Assembly (NCBI GenBank): GCA_036346275.1
Contig: CM070727.1
Coordinates: 5,509,760 to 5,573,759 of the forward strand
DNA length: 64,000 bases
Source: Otatea glauca
Lineage: Eukaryota; Streptophyta; Magnoliopsida; Poales; Poaceae
Direction of reading: 5' to 3'
Below, piece by piece: positions 45,368 to 56,298 of this stretch; within the stretch, counting starts at the first letter, position 1, and each line of letters begins with the position of its first letter. The notes beneath the pieces were generated by a model. It was not told the DNA's origin, searched no databases, and saw nothing but the letters and a program-made list of their open reading frames with translations. A program made the translations under genes and the position numbers.

Positions 45368-46471
45368 TGTTAGATTATTATGGGATGGCCCATAATTAAT
45401 TTAATAGAAATTCCAAAAGGCCCATTAGAATACTAGGAGTCATGAAATTGGTTTAGTACCATATGGGTAATTGAGAGAAGGTTTGACCAACTTAAATAGT
45501 TGAGTTGTGTGTCTCTCAATTAGCAAGGTGGAAAAGGGTAAAGGTGTGCCACGCTGCTGCCGAGCCGAGCCGAGCCGAGGCGTGGCGTGGCGTGGCGTGT
45601 CGCGTGTGCGCGAGTGCGAGTGCGAGTGCGAGTCGAGTCGAGTCGAGTCGAGTCGAGTCGAGACGAGACGAGACGAGACGTGGCGCACGCGTCGCAGTGC
45701 AGCCGATCCGGACGTGATGTCTTTGGCGGGAGCGGTTTGTTTTGCCGTTTGATGAGTCAATATGACCAAGAACCGCAGTGATTAATGTGACCAGATACCG
45801 CCGTCGATTACGTAACGGACGTGGTTGATGGTCGCATAATGGTCGGCGATTCATCGTAACGGCTACCGAGTTGATGGTCGTAATGGCCGCTTCGCCCGTT
45901 GCATGTCGCGAGGCTATATAAGGAGAGCCACGGTGTGCTTTTCTTCACTTGCGAACTCTCCCACGCAGACTCCATTCATCCTTTGTTCTGCTGTCCTTTG
46001 CATTCCCGCCTGCTTTTTGCTCGCACAAGTAGCAGAGGGAGCGAGCCTCGGAACCTCGCCCTTCTTGAGATCTTGCTCGAGATAGAAGGCCGATAAGGTT
46101 TTTGGGAGCGACCACGCGATCTTTCGAAAGGTGTTCTGAAGCGCATCGCACCGCATCGCGTCTCATCTTGCATCAACCTCTTCATCGCACTAACGCTTCA
46201 CTGCGACAACTTTGTGATCGTCTACTTCGACCGTCATGGCGAACGAGAATGTTACACTGCGCTGTGCTAACGGTGGCACCGGCTCAAGGGTATATTAACT
46301 TATACCGTGTTTTATTCATGTTGATTTCTTGTTCATTAGTCTTTGCGTATGAGATAGATAATTTGTTATCTAGTACCTTTGGCTTTGAACAAAAAAATGC
46401 ATCTTTGTTTAATCATGATTTACGTAATTCTGTGGATTAAAATATTGAGAAAATTCCTAATATTTCCAACA
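45368..46471 (+). repeat. Copia 3' LTR (1104 bp)
   Basis: Matches the 5' LTR with scattered substitutions and one large difference at 45545-45690, where CGAGC, CGTGG, CGAGTG, CGAGT and CGAGA pentamer/hexamer runs are expanded. Its TATA is CTATATAAGG at about 45914. Confidence 0.93.
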
Positions 46472-46699
46472 TTATCTTGTGTTTAACGGCTGAATTACCG
46501 TTTTTGATGTCATCATGGTTTAAGTTACACTGCCGTAGTTTTGGACGTACCTGTTATTTGGTGTTTCGCTTGGGTCCATATATTCTGAGAAAAATATTCA
46601 GGAGCAATGTCTTATTTGCCGGTTCTTAGGAGTCCCCACACGTAATCGACCGATTTAGCATTTATTTGTGTGACGAAACTATTCCTTTATTGTTTATAG

Positions 46700-48075
46700 C
46701 AGGAGTGTAGCCAAGAGAGGGCCTCCGTTGAGGCGGAGCCCACACTCTGACCGTTAGGCCCTAAATACCATCTTTAGCACCGTCGCTCAATTTTTGGTAT
46801 AGCACAAGCGAATGCACATACGCTCGAGTATGACTGGAGAAAGAAGAAGCTCTGCTAGGTGATGAGATGCTTCGTGAGTTATGTGGCTTGATATGCCGCT
46901 GCTTATTGAACATCTAATTTAGCAATTGGTAGCTTCACTTGTTGCCTACAAAATATGATTCGACCCCTGGATGCACGCAGAGATCATAGAGAGAGGGGAT
47001 TAGGGGTGGGCATTCAGTTTTTTCGGTTTGATCGGTTCGGTTTTTTCGGTTTTAAAATAATTCGGCTTTTGGAAACTAGCAACCGAATTTCTCGGACAAA
47101 ATAAAAACCGAACCGAATTAATCGAAATATTTGATCGGTTAATTACATTTTCGATTAACCGAAATATGAATAAACACTAGGTAGATTAGATTTAGTCCTT
47201 CTCATATCGCAACATAGAGTAGGGTTAAACCTACACAATATTCATAGATTATTACAATATAAGTATAATAGAATATGTGAATATACCAAATATATACATA
47301 AATGTATTAGAATATGAGAATTGTTTAGTAATTTTAGGAAGAATACTATAAAAGTGGTATTGTATGTGGGCTATTCGGTTATTTTGGTTTTTGAAAGTCA
47401 AAAACCGAACCGAACACCGAAAACCAAATTATACCAAAACAAAAACCGAACCGAAAACCGAAAACCGAATAAACCGAAATAATCGGTTAATTCGGTTCGG
47501 TAATTCGGTTTCGGTTTAAAAATGCCCACCCCTAGAGGGGATGCTCAACGCATCTCCTTTGCGAGGACATAGCAGCCCACCAAGTCAGGAACGATTAACG
47601 CACGTCGCGGGGAGTCAGCGATTGCAAGAGCACAGTGAAGGCATCGAATGGATGCCAAGGAGTCAACGAGAGGACAGGCATGCTGTGACAGGCAACCCAT
47701 TGCGGTGACGGTGAATAGACAAAAAAGGCGACGCAACGTGAGTTGGCGAGTGGCTAACTAACTGAGTGGATTGACTACAATAGCAAATAGGCAATGAGAG
47801 CCTCTTTTCTCATGCATGATTTTTTATCAATTGTAATTGTGTCAGTGGGTTAAATAGAGACATTAGTATATTTGTTTAATTGATTGGTGTTAACTTATTC
47901 ATAGATTTTTAAAAGTTTGATAAGCGAACGATGCACAAGTATTTCTCAAATAATAAAGTAATATTAGTAATCCTCGAATCGATGATAACATAACACAAGC
48001 TGTTTAATATATTTATCTTAATTTAGCCTAATTCTTTGAGCCCACCCTTTATTTTTTATCTTATCTTCGCCACTG
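46700..48075. mobile_element. non-autonomous hAT element, interrupted by a second hAT MITE
   Basis: The left end CAGGAGTGTAGCCAAGAG and the right end, the complement of CAGTGGCGAAGATAAG, are short degenerate inverted repeats. The flanks are GTTTATAG (46692-46699) and GTTCATAG (48076-48083), an 8-bp duplication with one mismatch. The class is the same as the element in the peroxidase intron. It contains no transposase. A short GC-rich segment at 47545-47740 is open but unrecognised. Confidence 0.65.
47001..47534. mobile_element. hAT MITE (TAGGGGTGGGCATT family)
   Basis: TAGGGGTGGGCATT at the left pairs perfectly with AATGCCCACCCCTA at the right. The flanks are a perfect 8-bp duplication GAGGGGAT (46993-47000 and 47535-47542). 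The subterminal zones are packed with AACCGAA/TTCGGTT in both orientations. It is nested inside the hAT element 46700-48075. Confidence 0.9.
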
Positions 48076-48256
48076 GTTCATAGAAACATTTAATGAAGAT
48101 GATTAAAAGTCTATCACTTATTTGGATCCTTAATTATTCGTTACTATACTCGATTAATAGGCCTACAATACATAAAGCCCATAATATATAGAATGAAGCC
48201 ACCTTTATCCGGACAATTAAGTATCTGATCACTTTAGTCAAAGTGGTCAATAAACT

Positions 48257-48600
48257 TTGCTTCACATTGGTCGTCTCCGACCAGTGAACTTGTTGAGAAT
48301 GAGCAGTTATCTCCGCACATGTCTTTGTGCGGATAATTATCTGACAGTATGCATAACTATCCAGAAGTTATCTCTGAAAAAGACAATCTTTGGCGAGAAG
48401 ACACCATTTGGCGGGAAGACACCTCTCGGTTACACGACGCCTCTATGGAGAACAACTGCTGCCTCTTCAATCGATATAAATAGGGGATCAATCCATACTG
48501 TTGAAGGCATCAGATTCACAACCAGAATAAGCAATAGACATCTGAGAGCAATCATTATATAATTTATATACTCTGTAGAGCCGCTTGGCTAATAAAGAAG
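48257..48600 (+). other. LTR-like or promoter-like segment
   Basis: A GATATAAATAGGGGATC core promoter (about 48471), a downstream CATCAGATTCACAACC leader and an AATAAAG signal (about 48590) occur within 130 bases, as in the R region of plant LTRs. The ends and a partner LTR were not found. Confidence 0.35.
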
Positions 48601-50243
48601 CAATCCTCATATATTGTTTTTCTCATCTTATTTACTAGGAGCCCACAATCATATCTTCGTAAGCTCGATTAAAAGGCCTTTGGTCTTGGACATCCATATT
48701 TAATTTGTGCTACTTTAGCAAAAAAAAAATAGTTGGTCAGCGTGAGCGGGGAAGGACTTCAATTGGAAGAAGGAAGTGGAGGAAGAAGGAAGTGGAGGGA
48801 GCACGAAAGCAGTTTTCCCGGATCTTCACGATATTCTTTCCAGGTTAGACGCTAACTAGTCTAATGTAGGCAAGTCGTTGATCTATTTGTCTTAAGTTAA
48901 ACTTGGTATGCGATAATGCGAGGAAATCATTTGATGGCGCCATGAAACAAGATTTCCTACACGTTCTAACAAATCCTAACTGCAGGCAGTCCATCACTGA
49001 ATTTTTCTAGACGAAACACTGGTTCTTGACCATTGAAAACGGCAGCTCATTCAGGGTAGTACCAGACTACCAGGTAAGCACTACATGAGTCCCTGAGAAA
49101 GAAATGTTTGGCATAGAAAAGGATAAATACCAGTATACGGTATACCACACGAAATTACCCGTCGAGATCAACCAGGTAAAAATATCTGAAAAACAGTCCG
49201 AGCCGATTAGGCGTATGACATGGCAGTGGCAGCCCTTTTCACAACCTGTCGCTTCACGATTCGTGCTCATCTCTTTTTGTCCCGTCCATTGCCCTCCCTA
49301 TTATAGCTGGGCCCCACGTATGAGCAGCTTGGTGATCAAAACGTCCAGCTAGCTCGGTGCTCGAGACATGTGTACCCCGTATTTGGTCTTATCCAAATCA
49401 CACTGCTGCATAGTGCTAATACAGAGCTGATCGTGTCGATGTGCGCACAGTTATTTTCCACTTTTTACTGGTAACCCCTTGTCGGAATGCTTCGAATTTT
49501 CTCCTGCTCCTCTATCGCTGGAGGCAACGTGTGAGTGTGACAGTGCCAGCCGCGCGATTCTACCGCGAACGTTTCTTGTTCAGGCGCGACGTGACGGTCA
49601 CGTATCCCCACGAATACGCCTGCTGGGCGTGCTACGCGTGGGGCACATGGCCACATGGGCTCGTTGTCTGAGCCCGACGGGCGAGATGGCCGCAACGACG
49701 TCGGTCTCGACTCTCGAGCGGAGTGATAGCGCGGAAACCCCGGAATCGCGGGGGTGGAGGGGGGAAGCCTCAGCTTCTAGCTCTTTTTTTTTTTCTTCAA
49801 ATCTATTCGTCGTATAAATATGATTACAATTTTTTTAATCATAAAAGTACCAATAAATAACATATATTATTTGCTACGCCTATGTACCACGGTAGGAGCT
49901 CGAACTAGCGGCAGCCCGAATGACCGTGGCACACCGCGGTATGCGTGCTGCCACACTCCCTTTGCTCAGCAACATATCCTGTCGAGTGGCCTTGGCTTGG
50001 CAGTTATTCTGCCGTACTCGTCCTCATCCTGCCATGGTCGGGCTAGTACTAGTTCGAGTACCTACCACAGTACACAGACACTGATATCGGTCGACGTTTC
50101 TACGGTGAGAGAGTGGTCTATTATTACTATTATATTGGTATTAGGGCCTGATCTGCGAAAAAAGTTTCAACCGAGCTAAAAAAAACTAAGGCTTCGGAGG
50201 CAGTTGAAATGGCCTGTTGCAGCGTACCGCGGAATCACCTCGC
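48601..50243. other. intergenic DNA, nothing recognised
   Basis: Several GC-rich open stretches (for example 49441-49817) lack any recognisable domain or splice context. Low-complexity poly-T lies at about 49783. Confidence 0.35.
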
Positions 50244-51398
50244 TAAGGGTGAAAAAAACTCGAAACTCGCGAGTTAAACGAGTACTCGATAACTCGACTC
50301 GGTTCGAACTCGTTCCTTAACGAGTCAAGTCGAGTAGAGATTTGAACTCGTTAAGATAACGAGTTAAACGAGCTAGTTAACGAGTTAAATGAGTTAACAG
50401 CTAGATCGCATTTCCCCAAGGCCCAAACTCCCATCTCCATTCAGTCCCCAAACTCCCTATTCCCCTCGCTCTCGACTCAGGCGGTCGGGCCTCCACCTCC
50501 AGGCTCCCCTCGCCGTTGCTCCCGTCGTCGTCTTATCTCCCCTCTCCGCCATACTCCCCTTCGCCTGCAGCCGCCTCCCTCTTTCTCTCGCCGCCACCTC
50601 CCCTCACCCTGTGTCCCGCCACCACTGTCTTCCCCTTTTCCAACCCTTTTGGCGCCACTCTCCTATAAATCGTCTACCACACGCAAATCTAAATCCAAAT
50701 CCAAACCTAGTACACTCTACTAGCGCAAGTAGTAGTAGCAAGAATAGGGTGAGATGGTGAGAAAGAGTGGTGGCGCGGAGGAGGGCAGTACGACGGCGGT
50801 GCGACTGTGGGTGGAGGCCGACGGCGAGAGGCTAGTGATGGACAACGGGTTAGCAATGGAGCTAGAGGCCAACAACACCGACTTCAACGACCGCCAAGTG
50901 CCTCCTCTCCTCCCCGTACCTCATCCGCAAGGCAAGCCAAAACCCTACTTCAACACACCTTGCCAATTTGGCAATACTTTATTTGCCATTCATCTCTTAG
51001 GATTCAATGGTCCTTTCTAGCATTTGATCTTTGTCTCCTAATTTGATTGTGCGGGATGGAATGATTCCGATGAAGATAGATAAAGCATTTGATTCACCCG
51101 AGCCAATGGAGTAGCATTTGATTTGATTCACCGGAATCCAATGGAGTAGCATTTGATCTTTGTCTCCTGATCTTTAAGGAATTTCTAGCATACAACGAGT
51201 GATTTGAATGAAATACAATCTTTTAGAATCTAGAATCAATATAACGAGCTTAACGAGCCAACTCGATTTTTTAACGAGTCGAATCGAGTTGAGTTTTGAG
51301 CTCGATAAGATAACGAATCCAATCATGCTGTCTCGTTATCTTAACGAGTTTGATCGAGTTAAGTCGAATCAGTCGAGTTGATTGGTTATCCACCTCTA
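50244..51398. mobile_element. hAT-like non-autonomous element carrying a host gene fragment
   Basis: The left end TAAGGGTGAAAAAAACTCG and the right end, the complement of TAGAGGTGGATAACC, are degenerate inverted repeats. The subterminal zones (50255-50400 and 51240-51380) are dense in ACTCGTTAACGAG/TAACGAGTTAAACGAG motifs in both orientations, a common grass hAT MITE signature. The flanking 8-mers CACCTCGC and CTGCTTGC match at only 5 of 8 positions, so the target duplication is doubtful. The centre is a promoter, leader and first-exon fragment of a host gene. Confidence 0.6.
50664..50931 (+). pseudogene. captured first exon of a homocysteine S-methyltransferase-like gene
   Basis: A TATAAAT at 50664-50670 is followed by a leader and an ATG at 50754. 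The frame reads AVRLWVEADGERLVMDNGLA then MELEANNTDFND, close to the N-terminus of plant homocysteine S-methyltransferases (which make Met from Hom and S-methylmethionine). After Asn-Asp the reading shifts, and KCLLSSPYLIRK appears in another frame up to 50931. The usual residues between the two parts are missing, so an out-of-frame deletion is inferred. The exon ends at a GC-type donor (AAG|GCAAGC) where the family has an intron. Catalytic Cys motifs from later exons are absent. It is not functional. Confidence 0.7.
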
Positions 51399-52346
51399 CT
51401 GCTTGCCCAGGCCGTTGGCTGATTTGTGGACGGCGGCGCGGACCGACGTTTCTTACGGGCTACGGCCGGGTGGGGAGTGGGGACGCGCGGCTGGGGTTTT
51501 GCCCGTGAGGCCGCGAGGAATTGAAGGCGCCCACCACGCGACGCGGGCGCAGGGACGAGCTGGCGGCGGCGCCGTGGTAGTTTGGTTTGTCTCGGCCACT
51601 GAGGGAGACGCGGGCTGGCTATGGGAGATCGGCACAGTGGAAAGCGCGCTCACGTAGAGCGGCCCCGTCCATGATGGTTCACGCGGGCGGAATGGAGATC
51701 GCAGACTTGGCCCAGCGGGTTCCCAAGAGGGCAGGGCCTTTCTGGCCGTGGGAGGGGGTAGCGGTTCGGTTCGACGGGTGCCGTGGCGGCTCAGTGGAGC
51801 AGGCCGGCTCGGAGAGGATAGGAGAAACGGGCCGAATGATCTTGGGCTGCTGCGGCCGTTGAGTCGCGCGGCGAGGGAGAAGGGCATGCGTGGCCGGAAC
51901 TTATGCCGCCCCCTTTGATCGAGTTGCCTAGATCCACAGTGCCAACTGCCATTGATTGACACTATCAATTCAACTCGGGTATCATCTTCATCGCATGGTC
52001 GAAATCAATCTAAAGGTGGTCCATGCTTTTTTAGTTGTATAAATATTAAAGTATAAATAAAGAATACACGGTGATTACTTGCTTTAAAATTTATACTACT
52101 TATATTTGAAGGAAAAGCATAGAAACGCGGCTCAATAATACTTTTCATGTACACAATTAAACACATATGTGATTGATTACAAACAATTGGATCTAATTTG
52201 TTTCACAACTAGATCAGCCGACTAGATAGAAGAGAGTACTTCTCCTCTACCTTAATTTATTTAAAAAAATATCAATAAATAAATGATGAAATAGAAAAGA
52301 AATATGAACAAATGCTAATCGTACAAAGCCAACATCCCAACGCAGC
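51399..52346. other. intergenic DNA downstream of ascorbate oxidase
   Basis: The segment 51420-51900 is GC-rich and open in several frames without a recognised domain. From 51960 it becomes AT-rich and includes the likely 3' UTR of the minus-strand oxidase gene. Confidence 0.35.
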
Positions 52347-54648
52347 TCAGTTCAGGCCCTTGGATCGTCCGCATCCCATGATGGACTTCGGCAGCCGGCC
52401 AACCCTCTCGACGCCCTCCTCGAACACCACACCCATGCCCATGTAGACGTGCGCCTCCACATGGCAGTGGAACAGCCACACCCCCGGGTTGTCCGCCCGG
52501 AAGCGCACCGCCGTCCACCCGAGCGGGTGCAGCGCCACTGTGTTCCTCATGATCGGGTCCCTCACGTTGAACTTCACGGCGTCCGCCTCCGGGTCGAACT
52601 TGCCGTCGCCGTAGCCGAGCACCCAGAAGTCGTGGCCGTGGAGGTGCCACGGGTGAGTCTCGGTACGGTTGTTGAGCATTTTCGAGTTCTGCAGCACCAC
52701 GTCGACGACGGAGCCCAGCGCCAGCCGGTACACCGCACTGCTCACCGTCCCGTTCGCGGGCGACGGCTCGGCGATGTTGTATTTCTTGTGGTCGTACGTG
52801 TCCGGCGGGGGGCGCTGGTCGTACGCGCCCCGCAGCCTGTGCTTCATCGCCACGAGGTACGGCGTGGCGGGGAACCTGAGGGACACGCCGTTGATGGTCC
52901 ACTTGACGTGGTTGTCGATCCTGTTCTGCGTGTTGAGGAGGAGGAGCGTGCGGTCAGCCCTCGCAGGCGGGTGCTCGACGTGGTCGGGGTGCGCGACGAT
53001 GGCCCTGCTCTGCTCAACCCTGCTCGCCGTGTCGTTCCACACCGGGCCGGCCGGTGGCGCGGTAGGCGGCGGCGTCCGTGGGCCGTTGCCGGCGTAGCTC
53101 AGGATGGCCTTGCCGCTCGGCGTCTTGCTGGGGTCGCGGCCGACGACGTGGGACGCGGCCCAGTAGTTCCGCGACGCGTCCTGGTCGGCCTTGACCAGGA
53201 CCGAGTACGTCTGGCCGGAGTAGATGAAGAGGTTCTTCAGGACGAGCGGCTTCACGTAGTACCCGTCGGCCTCCACCACCGTCATCGAATGGCCCTGCAA
53301 AACAATTAAAAAATATGAGTAGTGCTTCAATGTTTTCTCTTCCCATGTAAGTTGCACAAATTTTGAAGCAAGCGAAGGGGTAAGTAATTAACATCTACCA
53401 TTCATTCATGCTTTAATATTTATGCAACTGTCAAAAAGAAAAGCATTGAAACACCTCTCAAAAAATATATATTAGTCGAATTGGCTCGTTTCAAGGTTAT
53501 CATTCAATGAAGGTTACCACCACCGTCAATGAAGTTGGTGGTAGCAAGGACAAAATGCAGTTGACATATTCATGAACGGCACCTCGATTTCGAAGTTGAG
53601 CGACGAGAGCGACGTGAGGCTGCCAATGCGGAGGAGGTAGGTCTTGCCCTGCACGGCGGTGAACAACGGCGGCAATGCGCAGTCGGGGCGGGAGGCGTTG
53701 CAAGCTCCGGCGGGAGCCAGCGAGCAGTTGAACATTCCTCGCCCGTTGATCAGAAGAGACTGGGTAAACCGATGCAGGAACAACACATGCTCGTCGGGTT
53801 AGTATCAAGTTGCAGACCACGTGTATATATTCTCTCGTGTAGTTGTGTTGACAAAGTACCTGCGGCTCGGTGACGAAGACTAACGGATCGGAGGAGAGCC
53901 CCGTGGCCTGCTCGTACACGCTCTTGTGCCACCAGTCGCCGAGGAGGATGGTGTGCTCCTCGTCGTACGCGAAGGGCTCCACGACGCCGGCCGGCACGGA
54001 GACGACTATCATGCCGTCGAGCCCGGCTACGCGCTGCATCCCGTAGTGCGCATGGTACAGGTACGTGCCCGGCTGAAATCACGTACACACCCACCCACCC
54101 AGAGATCATGCATTGGCCAAGGAAACAAATTTAATTTATATGCCATGCCAATTATGCTCGTGTATGGTAGTTTCTTTCTTACCCTGTCTACGACAAATCT
54201 GTAGGTGAAATTCTCGCCGGGCAGGATGGGGCACTGCGTGATGCCGGCGGTGCCGTCGGCCCATGGCGTGCCAATCTGCAACACAACGTGCATTGCAACC
54301 GGCCGTCATTTCATTGCGATTGACATGAGAAGAACAATAATTACTGACCGGCGGCAATGTTTGATGGGTACGTACCTGGCGGATGCCGTGCCAGTGTATG
54401 GCGGTGTTCTCGGTCTCGAGATGGTTGCGGACGGTGACGACGACGGTGTCGCCCTGCGTGGCGCGGATGGTCGGGCCGGGCGCCTCGCCGTTGATGGTCA
54501 CGGCGAGCTTCTCGAAGCAGTCCGGGGACTTGTACTGGTACGAGATGTCCCATGTGTGGTGGTGCACTTTGGCTTCGGCCGCGATCGCCAGCGAGCAGAC
54601 GCAGACGCAAAGCGCGGCCACAAGTGGCCTCGGCGACGGTAGCAGCAT
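52347..54648 (-). CDS. AAO: L-ascorbate oxidase (multicopper oxidase, secreted)
   Basis: Five exons join in frame on the minus strand: 54648-54376, 54275-54183, 54072-53860, 53759-53583 and 53294-52347, giving 567 residues. A signal peptide covers about residues 1-27. The first cupredoxin domain has HWHG and then YHAHYG (type 2/3 copper ligands). The third domain has HPWHLHGHDFWVLG and HCHVEAHVYMGM, giving the rest of the trinuclear site and the type 1 Cys, His and Met ligands. IGTPWADGTAGITQCPI is typical of ascorbate oxidase rather than laccase. The enzyme oxidises apoplastic ascorbate with O2, setting wall redox state. The start is the first ATG before the signal peptide. Intron 4 contains a hairpin-forming MITE. 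Confidence 0.95.
53316..53466. mobile_element. short foldback MITE in ascorbate oxidase intron 4
   Basis: The left arm (53317-53370, AGTGCTTCAATGTTTTCTC to AAATTTTGAAGCA) is inverted relative to the right arm (53409-53465, TGCTTTAATATTTATGC to AAAGCATTGAAACACC). A 38-bp loop separates them. A single arm of the same sequence lies at 27211-27269 downstream of the peroxidase gene. No target duplication was identified. Confidence 0.6.
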
Positions 54649-54793
54649 CGTGCCGATCAATAGCAACAAACAAGTTTCGATTGCACGAGCGGTGCTTCAA
54701 GCAAGAAGAAGCTAACTGTTGCAGCCGTTTGGTTGGAGAGCTCGGTGATGGCCGAGCAATTGTTTGTGTCGAAGGCCAAGCGACCACCACGAG

Positions 54794-54803
54794 GTTTTAT
54801 ACA
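54794..54803 (-). promoter_or_regulatory. TATA box of the ascorbate oxidase gene
   Basis: On the minus strand TGTATAAAAC lies about 145 bp upstream of the ATG at 54648, followed by a C/A-rich leader. This is the only TATA-like site at a suitable distance. Confidence 0.55.
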
Positions 54804-54899
54804 TGTGAGATTGTGGATACTAGTAGTCAATGTGGCGATGCCGCTTTGAATCGTTCTGTATCGTGTGAGGCGCACGAACACGGAGACGAAGGTAGGTGA

Positions 54900-55019
54900 T
54901 CTTTGTACTTAGTTTTGGCAACACGACGATAAAAAAAATAGACATGTTTAATTAGTCTCGGCATTATTAAAGCGCTTGAAGAAGGGAGCAGGAGGAGTAG
55001 TGCAGAAATTTCAAATATG
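54900..55019. other. upstream flank of ascorbate oxidase
   Basis: AT-rich DNA with nothing recognised, ahead of a SINE-like sequence. Confidence 0.3.
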
Positions 55020-55275
55020 TACGGATGGGCGTGTGGTCTAGCAGTAGGACTGTAGGAGCAAAGGTATTTATTCTCATCTATCTGGGTTTCGATTCTTAAG
55101 ATTAACGAAGTGTATTGTATTTATTTAAAGTACACATACGTAAAAAAGAGTATATCCATATTTGTAAGAGCGTAAAGTCTTTGCAAAATTTTCTACTTGT
55201 ATATATATATATAGTATGAACACGCATATGTGTACGCGTATGTAGTGTGAGTGGGTGTATTATGAATCCTCGCCT
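55020..55275 (+). mobile_element. tRNA-derived SINE candidate
   Basis: An A box TGGTCTAGCAG at 55034-55044 fits the RNA polymerase III consensus (TRGYnnARnnG). A B-box-like GGGTTTCGATTC follows at 55084-55095, with one extra T against GGTTCGAnnC, at a spacing normal for a tRNA-like promoter. The tail is AT-rich and ends in a TG-rich stretch (GTGTACGCGTATGTAGTGTGAGTGGG) as in grass Au-type SINEs. It does not fold as an intact tRNA. The ends and target duplication are not fixed. Confidence 0.45.
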
Positions 55276-56298
55276 AACTTAAAGAAACCGAAAAAAAAAA
55301 GAAAGTTGAAATATGTCACTCGTAAAATAAAATAGTCATATATTTTGTCTTACATGCATATTGAATCAGCTAGCTCGCGCGTGTCCTCAATCCTCATGCG
55401 GTCGTGGGCTCGTGGTGCCTGGTTGGCCAGTCGTCGAACGGCATGTGCTGAAGACGGGATCCGGTCAGATAGATACACGGCACGCGGCAGCACATGATAT
55501 ATCTTCATTTGAGACTTTTTACCTATAGGAAAGAATTGAAATTTACATTAAGATAATATCAAAAGATATAAAAAATATATGTTTGAGATTTTTTTTATCA
55601 ATTTTTATTATCTCTTGGTACTACGTCAATGTAAATTTTGGTATTTCCAAAATAAGCCAATACCATCATTCAGGATATGCATAATCGAAAAAGTGCTTTC
55701 CTAAATACATAATGTTCCACGAGTTACGATGTTTCGGAGGCCTAAAGCTTCAGCCCCTCGTTCTCTTACCTTTTCTTCCTTTTCTAGGTGGATGGGTCTT
55801 TCCCTCTGATCAGGCCAGAGCTCATGCCCCTATTTTAAAAATACGGTAAAAAGACTATTCATTTTGTTTTCTTTTTCGGTGTCCAGGTCAACAAATTCAC
55901 CGCTTTGTTTAATTTGGATACATAAAGTAGGATGCATTATATTATATTAGATTTTGCTGATATTCACAAAGCAATTGATATTAATAAAATTACCACCAAA
56001 TTAAAACGCCCTTAGTACTACTACCAACAAACTGTTTAATTTGACTTTGTGTCAAATATCGAAGGCATGAAGTGCAAGAAAAGGATCCTGCCTGCAATTT
56101 TACGTATTGTCATTTGTCAATCGGTCAACCAACTGCAATTAATGAAAACAACATATTACCGTACATCGTTTGTGTATATGCCTTTATTTGTCTCATTTTT
56201 TCACGCCAACGCAAAAGGAACAAATGGTTGTACATAGCTTACCTTTCCTTACAAAAAACGCCTAGATACATTATATATGCATCCGCTATTCTTTAGCT
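55276..56298. other. intergenic DNA, nothing recognised
   Basis: AT-rich, with no gene or bounded repeat supported. Confidence 0.35.

Larger units (their letters stand above)
40005..46471 (+). mobile_element. Ty1/Copia LTR retrotransposon
   Basis: Two LTRs (40005-40937 and 45368-46471) begin TGTTAGATTATT and end TTTCCAACA. The 5-bp target duplication TTATC is present at 40000-40004 and 46472-46476. The internal domain order is gag, protease, integrase, reverse transcriptase, RNase H, which defines Copia. A purine-rich tract (TTTGGTGGGAT) directly precedes the 3' LTR. No TGG-starting primer-binding site is visible after the 5' LTR. The coding region is broken in several places, so the element is not autonomous now. 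Confidence 0.95.

Noticed and set aside
45505..45854. Overlapping Arg/Ser-rich frames on both strands
   Set aside because: They come from CGAGT/CGAGA pentamer repeats in the Copia 3' LTR.
52449..53309. 286-residue plus-strand frame rich in Arg, His and Val
   Set aside because: It is the antisense shadow of exon 5 of ascorbate oxidase.
52347..54648. Laccase as the identity of the minus-strand multicopper oxidase
   Set aside because: The IGTPWADGTAG segment, the domain lengths and the C-terminal HCHVEAHVYMGM form fit ascorbate oxidase better.
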